DNA from: Dysidea avara
Taxonomy: Eukaryota; Porifera; Demospongiae; Dictyoceratida; Dysideidae
Direction: 5' to 3'
DNA: 64,000 nt
Assembly (NCBI RefSeq): GCF_963678975.1
Contig: NC_089276.1
Coordinates: 20,215,226 to 20,279,225, forward strand
The notes beneath the pieces are model-generated. The model ran no database searches. It saw only the letters and a list, made by a program, of their open reading frames with translations, and was not told where the DNA came from. A program made the position numbers and the translations under genes. Positions 10,965 through 22,148 of this stretch are shown piece after piece; within the stretch, counting starts at the first letter, position 1, and every line of letters starts with the position of its first letter.

Positions 10965-13900
10965 ACCGTGGAATTTGTTAATCAGGGTGCTTGAAAATAA
11001 GGACACCTGCATATTCTGGTCACTTTGTAATGGTTAACAGTTAAACTTATCTTCACTATAAGCATTAAAAATCTTCCCAGCATAGAATGATAAAGAATTT
11101 CTTGCTCTCAAAATAATGGAGTATGTGTTGTGCATATTAAGAGGACCATGTTCTAGATTACACATACTCCATACCCATCTACTCTAAGTTACATGGAACT
11201 GAATTGAGAGTCCTTAGTAGGGAGCTTGATTTAAGTGATGGTTATTTGCATTACCTACATAGGTTTGTAGTTGTAGATAAAGTAACCTCAGTGCCAGTAA
11301 CTGTCTATCCAGTGCTTTTTTTTACAAAAATTGTCAGTAGTATGATCAGAGGAGGAAGGAAACAATTTAGGACTATTAAAAATACAAATAGTTGTTTTCT
11401 GGGACAAACTAAAGTGAGTGAATGATGTGAAGTGTGATCACTTGTTTAAAGTATATGCCTAGTTAGTGTTACAATGTTACGAGCGAAACACTATTTTATA
11501 GATTTCATTTTGGAAAACTAATTATAAGTGTTTTAACAAAAGAAATGCTAACACAAAGTGCAATCTGAATACAACAACCCCTGCTTGCTAGTGTTGTATT
11601 GTGACTATTGAGGTGCTTATGTGGTAAAATTCCAGATACACTATGCAATTAACAAAATAGTTTTGAGTAGGGCTTTTATAAAGTGTTACCGACCTCTGTA
11701 TAATGATAATTAAAGTGGGTTGGGTACCAACTAGGCTTTAAAATAAAGAACGAATACAACAAGACTGGAGGGGGCTGTGTTGGCTCTTTAGAAAATGTAA
11801 TGCATTAAAATTTGTAAAGAAAATCATACATCCTTCCTCCTCACCCCATACACACAGACTAACACAACGATATTTACATCATTCTTTCCTGCTGAGCCAG
11901 AAGGATGCCAAGGCCCAAACTGTCATTTGAATGGCACCTCTCAAAACTATCTTTACAGTAGCAAGGAACATTATATTTATTAATTTGTGGTTATATAGTA
12001 CAAGGAGATATTTGTTTATATAACGTTGGTGATAAATATTGTTATTATTTTGTTTTATACGTAGCTACTTTCAGACATAAGCAGAAATGGGTGATAATAA
12101 TTACAAACCAGCACTATCCCTACCCGAGGTGTATATTATGTGCTGAACCTTTGGACCAAGGACCTGCGGGATCCAACTTTTCTTGGAATTTTATACACTT
12201 CCCTGTGTTTACACGTTCAAGTCGCGACATTTCATCTCGCATAGTCAGACCACTTCTATATCATCATTACCTCGTATAATATCTATGATTAAAGCATCTT
12301 GAACAGTCTGGACTGGCTGCTCATTGGTTATCCCATGAATGCACTATTATATTACCTGACTGGAGACAAACTATTTTTACAAGAAGCGATCACTACTGGC
12401 TATACAAGCAGTTAGGCTTGTGTGCGTTTGCATGAAGGCAAAATGTTTAGTTTTTATAAAGGTCACTAGGTGGCTGGATTCGCTGGAAGTGTGAAAATCA
12501 GCATCCATCAGGCCTGTGCTAACCAGTCTTTCAGAGTAGGCCGGCACTAAATGCTAGGCATCATATGAAGCATTGTGATGGAGAGTAAGTGGTCTGGCCA
12601 TGCAAGTCTGGACGCTGGCATGTGACTTGGAGGTACCAATAAATATTGTGAGTTATAGTTGGTCCCCACCCAACTTTTCTGAGGACTCCTCAGTACTGCT
12701 TGTATTATGTACACTAGTAATCATTATTGTTATTTATATTCCAGGAGGTGAGAAGTCTATGTGATTGCAGGTGTGCTCATTCAGCACTGCCCGTTTTATA
12801 GTGAAGAACCTTTGGTGATGATGTTCAGATAGGGTCAACCTTAAGGCTGCAATCAATCTGTAAAGTTGTGAATTTGTGTAACTGACAATTTGATTATAGC
12901 TAGCTATCTACAGTACCAGTGTTGTTCTTTACTTTACATAAGTATTTGTGGAATAATCTATAATATATAGACGTGGGATTTTAGTTTGCAACACGCACTC
13001 CGATGTTGAACAATATACATCAGTATAATATTTACCACAGCAAGAATATTAACCCTCATGTCGGTATTGTAATTGCTAATGTCTCTCTATACTGATACAA
13101 TATGAATCACAAATCTATAACTGACTGCAATGCTATTCAGTAATGGGGCCTGTGGCCTGTTTTTGTTTGAGCCTAGGTAAATTTTTTGACTGGTGTGTAG
13201 TTCCAAGACCGTAACATAGACGGAATAAATACAGTTGTGTATGAATTATGTTGTGTACATAGTTAGAATTTTTATGCCCCAAGTGTTAAGGTCACACATC
13301 TAGTGAATGTGCGGATAGTACATTTGATGAAATTACGTATCTCGCCACTTAAATAATTGTTTTGCAAGTCTTGCCTTTTCTATACCTCTCATGTCTTCTT
13401 TTTCACAGAACATCTACTAGTGCCTTTCCATGCTCATCTTGTGTTAAGCTTACTCCACATACCAATTCTCCCCTCACAGACCAAGGTCTGCCAGTCCACA
13501 GTCCAAGATGAGCATCCATCAGTCTTTATCTTGTCTGGCTGCTTCGTACTACAGTATAGCCTGACAGACCAAATTAAGTCTTAGAACAATTTTTTTTTCC
13601 AACAGTTATGCACTTATATTGCCGAGCAATGCTGACTTTGTTCATGATTTGGATGTAGCATATCAATGGATAAAATCTTAATATTTAAAGGAAAAGTTGA
13701 AGGTAAAACTCTGATCCTATGATTTTAAGTTGTCATAGTGAGAGTGCAACAGGAAATTTTTGAGGTGATTAAATTTGCATATTGAAATTCAGCAAGTTAA
13801 GAATCATTACAGCATAGCGGACCTACTTTACAACATGCAACGGGTGTGAACAAGTAATAACATCCACAACTCATTTTCTAAAGTGACAAACAGTAGGCAA

Positions 13901-14825
13901 TTAGAATGTATACTAATTGTGTGTTGTGTCTTCCCATAACCTTCAGTGTAGACAGCATGCAGTAGCTCCTTCGAACAGTAGATACCTGTATGGAATGTAA
14001 AAGAGGAGTTAAGAAACTTTTACAGTTGAGTAGGGACAGAAGCTAAAGTTTTGGTAGGGATCACAGAAGACAATCAAATCAGCAAGGGAAGCCATCACAA
14101 ACCCACAAATTGGCACTTCTAGATCAGTGGAGTAAGGAATTAGATAAAAGGTAATTCGACAATGCACATAATCTTGCAGCTGTGATGGTTGGCATAAGCC
14201 CATTTTAGGCCTAAATAATGTCTAACAGTGAAGAAACTGAGCCTTAAGTTGTGTTTGGCTGAAGCCATCTTTTAAAGCCTTCTTTTAGTCAATGCAAATT
14301 TAAGATTTAATAACTTCTCAGAAGCATTCCAGATCACTCTGAAAGCATATTTGGGCTTGATTTTGCCTACCCAGTGCAGCCAAGTAAATTTCGAGTGAGA
14401 ATTTTAGCAGGAGATGTCAATCTACATACATCATCCTTACTAGCCTGTACTGAATGAACTGAAAAAGTGATGATGTTTGATTGATGATTTGATTGTCTAT
14501 ATGGTATATACGTACATCACTAAAACTTTGTGACAATAGACTTACCTCAGTGGTATCTTGAGGACTTTACATGTCATCCCAACAATACAAGCATCTCTGT
14601 GCCACTAGCACCTACAGTAATATGAAGAAGAACATTCACTACTTGTGAAAGCAGTTGCTTCTCTAAACTAAAAATCACACAATATGTAGGTGATTTTGTG
14701 AACCAGACCCTCCAGTCAACATGTTGAATTGTTGGAAACTAATGATAAACACCTAGTCCCTGTCTAAGGTAACCCGAAACACTCCTTGCAATGAGTAATG
14801 GATGTTTAATATATTATATGCTAGC
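10965..14825. other. Gene-poor stretch
   Basis: No family-level protein similarity was recognised on either strand; open frames are short and of random composition. No TIR pairs with TSDs were seen. Confidence 0.6.
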
Positions 14826-15312
14826 TACAAAAAGAGTACAGTATATGATAGAAACCAAGAGTGTCGAACGGTATATTAGCCTGTGATTAATGATCGCATA
14901 TAATAACATGGATATTTCAGTAACTGTTCATTTATGTGAAACGATAATTTGATATGTGTACGTGGCAACGGGCCTTTGTTCGCCAGTTTTCTGTGTTATT
15001 CAACCAAGTATTCAACAGTTATTGTACAAGGAAAGTGTAGTAAGGACCCCCAGTTCGCTAAAACAATGGTTGAACAAATGAGAGTGTTGCCACACCTTCA
15101 GGGATCCACTTAGCAATTCCAGAACTTTAACGTTAGCCATTTCCCCTTAATGCTATCATGTTTCCACTGGCCGAATTGGGCTAAATACGGCAACCCTTAA
15201 TGGCACTATAAACGAACATTTACTGAAATATCCATGTTACTTCACGCAATCATTTATCATGGGTAATACACCTGTTCAGTACTCTTGGTTTCTATTATAT
15301 ACTCTCGCTACA
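14826..15312. mobile_element. Long foldback MITE
   Basis: 14826-14940 is an inverted copy (about three quarters identical) of 15197-15312; conserved words include AGAAACCAAGAGT and AACATGGATATTTCAGTAA. The inner part is partly inverted as well. No TSD identified. Confidence 0.65.
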
Positions 15313-15828
15313 AATTATGAATTGGACTTTGTTATAGGTTGTGAACAGATAAATCATGCAAGTATCACTCATTTACACCCATGTCAATGTACATTACAGC
15401 ACACCAATGTACAAATGTGACAATTCACAACCAAAGTTATAACAGGTAGTTCCATTTATGACTGCACCAAATTAAGCAGTAAACACATGTTCCTAGGTAG
15501 TAGTAGTAGTTTTACATTGCCAAAAATTAAATAAGATTACACACACAACAAATACCCAGTGATTGCAATTTATATGGAGGTGACTTTAGTAAGGAGCTTA
15601 ATTTAAGCCCCCACATACTAGGGGTTGAAAACTAGCCACCTGCTACTGAGGATGTGGTCACCATTAATTTGAAAGCAAAATCTACAGCATTACATGCTGG
15701 AAAAATATTAAATACTCATAATGAAGGGAACGTTAAGACTATTACTATAGTGTTCTTGTGATACTTTAGGATGGTCATATCGTGTACGATCAACACTTTC
15801 AATTTTTTTTTATTAAACCATGTCCAAA

Positions 15829-15960
15829 GAGCAGGTGATGGACCATTTCTATTGAACAAATCTGATCCCACATACTCCACTAAAGCATCATACAAGAAAC
15901 GATACTGTTCCTATGGAGAGAAACAACAAACAAAAACTGTGATGCAACTATATGTTACAG
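15829..15960 (-). pseudogene. Copy of the RPTP last exon (D2 end)
   Basis: Matches 40133-40250 of the intact gene, including the acceptor and about 50 bp of upstream intron. The exon begins at 15910 and reads EQYRFLYDALVEYVGSDLFN, then PSPA, before homology to the C-terminal tail stops. With the D1 copy at 21.1-22.1 kb it suggests that a larger stretch of the RPTP gene was once duplicated here and has since lost most D2 exons. Confidence 0.85.
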
Positions 15961-16080
15961 GGAAACCTCATTCAGCAGGTACCACTTTAATAAAACCACC
16001 TCACTAGTGATTAGTGACCAACGCTATTAGTGGATAGATAACATAATTTCATGACCTCAGTAACAAGGTCACTTAGACAA
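15958..16080. mobile_element. Fragment of the CAGTGAAA MITE family
   Basis: Begins CAGGGAAACCTCATTCAGC and continues with ACCACTTTAATAAAACCACC and ATGACCTCAGTAACAAGG, like the interior of the element at 3847. The right terminus is not clear. Confidence 0.5.
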
Positions 16081-16256
16081 TGGCATGTCAAGAATGCTTT
16101 GATATTTGCAAAGTATGCAGGATTTTTATTTTAGTAAGACACCTGTAAACAGGTGGAACCTAGTAAGACACCTAGCCATAAACTTCAACAAACAAATTGC
16201 ATACTTTGTGGGTTTATAACAAAATTCCAGTCATCACAGACCATTATCTAAATTAC

Positions 16257-16399
16257 TAAGACATGCATTGCTAGAATTCTTCAGTGGATAAACACCCCTC
16301 AGGAATGATGTAATAATCACCTCAGCTCTGCCTCGGTGATTATTACATCATTCCTTCGGGTTGTTTATCCACTGAAGACTCCTAGCACTGCATGTCTTA
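16257..16399. repeat. Compact hairpin element, 143 bp
   Basis: Nearly the whole segment is one palindrome: TAAGACATGC at the left pairs with GCATGTCTTA at the right, with TTCAGTGGATAAAC and GGAATGATGTAATAATCACC paired inside and only a ~15-bp centre. Transcribed, it would fold into a long stem. Confidence 0.88.
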
Positions 16400-16757
16400 C
16401 CTATACTTGTTTACTATGGCACAACAATCTTAAGCAATATTGTACTTTGCGTGGGGGATCAAAGCGATGCCACGTATCGTATTCTCCATACAGTACTAAT
16501 CGACTGCATAACTGTACTGTATGAGTCATGCAGTACAATTATGCAGCTAATTGGGCAAATACAGCACACTTGGGAAAATACAGTCCAGTTATGCGGAGAA
16601 TTTATTTGTGGAATGTTAAATCGCTAAAACTAGCCAAACTAATCCTATGAGTTTGTTCTACAGCTAGGAATAGATTGTATAAACACTTACTGATCGTCTG
16701 ATCACGAAGCTTTTTAAACACGACTTCACTAAGACAGCACGACTGATAACGTGCATG

Positions 16758-19700
16758 ACCTTATAGACAGTTCAGCTACAAACAAATTACACTGTAGAGA
16801 GATCAGCTACAAATTAATCAACATGCAGAGAGATCAGCTACAAACAAATCACCTTATAGACAGTTCAGCTACACACAAATTACCTTGTAGAGAGATCAGC
16901 TACAAACAAATCAACCTGCAGAGAGATCAACTATACACAAATCAACTTGTAGAGAGATCAGCTATAAAAATATCACCCTGTAGAGACATCAGCTAGAAAC
17001 TAGATACAATGTAAGGAGTTCAGCTACAAGCAATCACCCTGTAGAGAGTTCAGCTAAAACAAATCAACCTGCAGAGCGATCAGCTACAAACAAATCACCT
17101 TATAGACAGTTCAGCTACAAACAAATTACCCTGTAGAGAGATCGGCTACAAATTAATCAACCTGCAGAGAGATCAGCTACACTCAAATCAACTTGTAGAG
17201 AGATTAGCTACAAACAAATCACCCTGTAGAGAGATCAGCTAGAAACTAGACACAATGTAAGCAGTTCAGCTACAAGCAAATCACCCTTTAGTGAGTTCAG
17301 CTACAAACAAATCAACCTGCAGTGAGATCACCTACAAAAAAGCACCTTGTACAGAGTTCAGCTACAAACAAATACCCTGTAGAGAGATGGGCTACAAACA
17401 AATCAACCTGTAGAAAGATCAGCTACACACAAATCAACTTGTAGAGAGATCAGCTACAAACAAATCACCCTGTAGAGAGATCAGCTAGAAACTAGACACA
17501 ATGTAAGGAGTTCAGCTACAAGTAAATCACCCTGTAGAGAGTTCAGCTAAAACAAATCAACCTGCAGAGAGTTCAGCTACAAACAAATCACCTTATAGAC
17601 AGTTCAGCTACAAACAAATTACACTGTAGAGAGATCAGCTACAAATTAATCAACATGCAGAGAGATCAGCTACACACAAATCAACTTGTAGAGAGATCAA
17701 CTACAAACAAATCACCCTGTAGAGAGATCAGCTAGAAGCTAGACACAATGCAAGGAGTTCAGCTACAAGCAAATCACCCTATAGTGAGTTCAGCTACAAA
17801 CAAATCAACCTGCAGTGAGATCACCCACAAAAACGCACCTTGTACAGAGTTCAGTTACAAACAAATTACCCTGTAGAAAGATCAGCTAGAAGAAGTTACC
17901 TTGTAGAGAGTTCGGCTACAAATAAATCACCCTGTAGAGACTTCAGCTAGAAACAAGTCACCCTGTAGAGAGATCAGCTAGAAACAAGCCACCCGTAGAG
18001 AGATCAGCTAGAAGAAGTTACCTTGTAGAAAGTTCAGCTACAAACAAATCACCCTGTAGAGAGTTCAGCTAGAAACAAGTCACCTGTAGAGAGTTCAGCT
18101 AGAAACAAGTCATCCTGTAGAGAGTTCAGCTAGAAGAAGTTACATTGTAGAGAGTTCAGCTACAAAGAAACTACCATGTAGAGAGTTCAGCTTCAAACAA
18201 ATTGCCCTGTAGAGAATTCAGCTACAAACAAATCAGCCTGTAGAAAGATCAGCTAGAAGAAGTTACCTTGTAGAGAGTTCAGCTACAAACAAATCACCCT
18301 GTGGAGAGTTCAGCTAGATTCAAGTCACCCTGTAGAGAGATCAGTTAGAAACAAGCCACCCGTAGAGAGTTCAGCTAGAAGAAGTTACATTGTAGAGAGT
18401 TCAGCAGTTTAGCTGCAAACAAATTGCCCTGTAGAGAATTCAGCTACAAACAAATCACCCTCTAGAAAGATCAGCTAGAAGAAGTTACCTTGTAGAGAGT
18501 TCAGCTACAAATAAATCACCCTCTAGAGAGTTCAGCTACAAACAAGTCATCCGGTAGAGAGATCAGCTAGAAGAATCACCTTGCAGAGAGGTCAGCTACA
18601 AAGAAATCACCATGTAGAGAGTTCAGCTGCAAAGAAATCACCCTGTAGAAAATTCAGCCACAAACAAATTGCCCTGTAGAAAGATCATTTAGAAGAAGTT
18701 ACCTTGTAGAGAGTTCAGCTACAAAGAAACCATTCTGTAAAGAGCTCAGCTGCAAACAAATCACCTGTAAAGAATTCGGTTACAAACAAATCACCCTGTA
18801 CAGAGATCAGCTATTAGAAGTTACCTTGTAGATCGTTCAGCTACAAACAAATCACCCTGTAGAGAGATCAGCTAGAAGAAGTCACCTTGTAAAGAGTTCA
18901 GCTACAAAGAAACCATCATGTACAGAGTTCAGCTACAAAGAAACCACCATGTAGAGTGTTTAGCTGCAAAAAATCACCTGTAGAGAGTTCAGCTAGAAAC
19001 AAATCACCCTGTAGAGAGATCAGCTAGAAGAGGTCACCTTGTAGAGAGTTCAGCTACAAAGAAACCACCACATAAAGAGTTCAGCTGCAAATAAATCACT
19101 TGTAGAGAGTTCAGCTACAAATAAATCCCCCTGTAGAGGGATCAGCTAGAAGAAGTCACCTTGTAGAGAGTTCAGCTACAAAGAAACCATCATGTAGAGA
19201 GTTCAGTTACAAACAAATCACCCTGTAGAGAGATCAGCTAGAAGAAGTTACCTTGTAGATAGTTCAGCTACAAACAATTCACCCTGTAGAAAGATCAGCT
19301 AGAAGAAGTCACCTTGTAGAGTGTTCAGTTACAAAGAAACCATCATGTAGAGAGTTCAGCTACAAACAAATCACTCTGTAGAGAGTTCAGCTACAAAGAA
19401 ACCGTCATGTAGAGAGTTCAGCCTCAAACAAACCACCTTGTAGAGAATTCAACTACAACAAATCACCCTGTAGAGAAGAAGTTACCTTGTAGAGAGTACA
19501 GCTACAAAGAAACCATCAGGTAGGGAGTTCAGCTACAAAGAAACCACCATGTAGAGAGTTTAGCTGCAAACAAATCACCTGTAGAGAGTTCAGCTAGAAA
19601 CAAATCACCCCGTAGAGAGATCAGCTGGACGAAGTCACCTTGTAGAGAGTTCAGCTACAAAGAAACCATCATGTAGAGAGTTCAGCTGCAAACAAATCAC

Positions 19701-20118
19701 CCTGTAGAGAGTTCAGCTACAAGAAAATCACCCTGTAGAGAGTTCAGCTAGATGAAGTCACCTTATAGAGAGTTCAGCTACAAAGAAACCATCATGTAGA
19801 GAGTTCAGCTACAAAGAAACCACCATGTAGAGAGTTTAGCTGCAAACAAATCAACCTGTAGAGAGTTCAGCTACAAGAAAATCACCCTGTAGAGAGTTCA
19901 GCTAGATGAAGTCACCTTATAGAGAGTTCAGCTACAAAGAAACCATCATGTAGAGAGTTCAGCTACAAAGAAACCACCATGTAGAGAGTTTAGCTGCAAA
20001 CAAATCACCCTGTAGAGAGACCAGCTAGAAGAGGTCACCTTGTAGAGAGTTCAGCTACAAAGAAACCATCCTGTATATAGTTCAGCTACATTTCAAGTCA
20101 CCCAGTAGAGAGATCAGC
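16758..20118. repeat. Minisatellite array 1, unit ~31 bp
   Basis: Roughly 100 diverged units of about 31 bp. A typical unit contains GTAGAGAGTTCAGCTAC followed by AAACAAATCACCCT; a second version has GATCAGCTAGAAGAAGTTA. The two versions often alternate, giving a higher-order repeat in the second half. No long reading frame runs through. It occupies the position that the D2 exons and introns would hold in the duplicated RPTP fragment around it. Confidence 0.97.
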
Positions 20119-20490
20119 TGCAAAAAATATCCTGTTGGGAATAATGGGCATGTAATAAATATATGTATATAATTTGTATAATTACTAATAAAATCAAAAA
20201 TAATTGAAGTATTACAAATCTTCTTTAAGTTCTTTTCTTCTTCCTGTGGTAAAGAAAAAAACACATGGGTTAAAAAAGCCCCAAAGCCAGCCATAGGCCG
20301 GCTTTGCAGTATACAAATACAAAAAGAAGTGATATCTAATCAAAAACAGCCAAGCTGTAAAAAAAGGTGCGGCCCCCAAAAAGGCCATGGTGAAAAAAGA
20401 TGTGAAATCCAAGGTGGCGGCCAAGAAATGGCTGTGATGGTAGGTTAATGGTTACATTTTAATAACGACAATTCAGGTGAATTTTGTGCC
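20119..20490. repeat. Array-tail unit 1 and left arm of a foldback
   Basis: Follows array 1 directly and is repeated after array 2 (24035-24360). Its right part (20331-20490) is the left arm of a long inverted repeat. The plus strand has a short Lys/Ala-rich reading (KKAMVKKDVKSKVAAKKWL then stop, ~20383-20440), conserved in the other unit. Confidence 0.85.
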
Positions 20491-20500
20491 ACTTGGTCTT

Positions 20501-21102
20501 GGCACCAAATTCACTTGAATTGTCGTTATTAAAATTTAACCATTAACCTACCATCACAGCCATTTCTTGGCCGCCACCTTGGATTTCACATCTTTTTTCA
20601 CCATGGCCTTTTTGGGGGCCGCACCTTTTTTACAGCTTGGCTGTTAGGGACCCGTCGATTATGCTGGCATAATTATGAGCATAATAGGTGTCTGAAAGCA
20701 TTGAGCATAATGCTAGCATAATAGGTAGAATATTTGTGTAATGGTATGAATTCTTGCTTATCAAAATAGCTATCACACAAAGATCGATATACTCTAATAG
20801 AACAGTCAGTAACTCTAATAGAACAATCATATAGCTGACTGTTCTATTAGAATATATCGATCTTTTCTGTGATATACATTTTTACAAGTAGGTTTGTGCT
20901 TCAGCCACTTATTAAATTGGAAATTATTACTAGAGCATGGGAACTGAAGCATAAATAATTGGGCATAATTTGAGCATAATGGGTAAGTATTGAGCATATA
21001 TTTAAGCATAATAGGTAAATTTTTGAGCAGTGCAGCATAGCATAATAGGCAAAATTATGAGCATAATCGGCGGGTCCCTATTGGCTGTTTTTGATTAGAT
21101 AT
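20501..21102. repeat. Right arm of foldback, split by a hAT-like insertion
   Basis: 20501-20644 plus 21089-21102 is the near-perfect reverse complement of 20331-20490, with a 10-bp loop at 20491-20500. The arm is interrupted by the element at 20645-21080. Confidence 0.93.
20645..21080. mobile_element. hAT-like MITE with exact 8-bp TSD
   Basis: TIRs TAGGGACCCGTCGATTATGC and its near complement at the right end (GCATAATCGGCGGGTCCCTA). The flanking 8 bp TTGGCTGT is exactly duplicated (20637-20644 and 21081-21088). The interior repeats GCATAATAGG-type words, and its centre (20782-20862) is an inverted arrangement of three copies of the CTCTAWTAGAG motif. Non-coding. Confidence 0.9.
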
Positions 21103-21109
21103 TCATTAG

Positions 21110-22142
21110 CTCTGAAAATGTCCTCATGTAAGCTGATACCCTCAAAAGCCTATAGAATTTTAGTTCACATGGTATGTACCTTGAATTCTTCTTCTAAATG
21201 TGATGACCCATCTGTCATCTGGTTGAGTTTCTCCACATGATCAGGTAGCTCTGCTACTGTATGTTCAGTATCACCACATACTATTGCCTCTGCTACTGCC
21301 TCATACGTGAAGAAGTATTGTTCCTATAGTGTGATGACAAATTGTACACATCACATCACAGAGACAGACAGACACACAGACACACTACACATACCTCATG
21401 TTGTACCATATATGGACGTTGGGAACGTAACAGGTTCACATGCTCATATATGTCAATGGTGGTTTGTCTTTCTCTCAACCTATGCAGGGCACTATCAATC
21501 ACAATGTAACATCCAGTCCTGCCAACTCCAGCACTACAATGGACCAGTGTCTTCAGGTAGTGCCATACAATGTAACTGTACACTACGGACAAACATCAAC
21601 ATTGTAGTGGCGACATTGGGGACACCATGATCTGGCCATGAAATGAAGTGAAACTGAGTAACCGTCCTTACTTCATTGGGAGAGCCAAGCTGAAATACAG
21701 AAGAACAAATCATAGTCAAGTTTGCAAGGATAAAATGACATCTCTAATTCTTGTTTTACAATGTGAGATATGTACCTTAGAAAGTCTGAAAATCCTAATG
21801 GCATAGTCAGCAAAGTAGGTGGAGTCAAGGAGTTTTACTTGCATGACACCGCCAAATGTTGTGGCTGATTCACCTCGTTCTGCCCAGTATTGGTGACACT
21901 TAGGTCGGTCCCCCTCCTCTACTCTTGTCAACATCACTATCACACTGCTACGCTGTTCCCACATCATATGCCAGAAATCTGCCACTGTAGATACTAGTGG
22001 ACCTGTGAAGCAAATAATTATAAATACCCATTTAAATACATAAAGAAATCTTTAAATACAGAGTCCTATAGTTTACCTTGTGTGGCTATGTATCCCCTGT
22101 GTTTCATGTGACCCTAATTAGTTAGTGAAATATTATGATCAC
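21110..22142 (-). pseudogene. Decayed duplicate of RPTP D1 catalytic exons
   Basis: This segment is almost identical to 42651-43685 of the intact RPTP gene, introns included. It carries four exons equivalent to 43620-43656, 43319-43545, 42927-43232 and 42720-42863. The first two and the last remain open. The catalytic exon has an 11-nt deletion near 21540, between copies of a 6-bp direct repeat (GGACCA), which shifts the frame just before [11 protein letters not shown]2 exons are missing. Both ends of the homology lie in introns of the parent gene. It is bounded on the left by a foldback and on the right by a minisatellite array, so it cannot give a working phosphatase. Confidence 0.92.
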
Positions 22143-22148
22143 AGAGGT

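Noticed and set aside
16751..16996. 81-codon open frame in the minisatellite
   Set aside because: The frame only reflects the repeat unit and closes as soon as unit lengths vary.
16758..20118. Regular repeats resembling a CRISPR array
   Set aside because: The repeat is contiguous with no unique spacers, and the genome is eukaryotic; it is a minisatellite.
21356..21630. Open frames on both strands in the RPTP copy as an active gene
   Set aside because: The catalytic exon is frameshifted and D2 is missing, so no functional product is expected.
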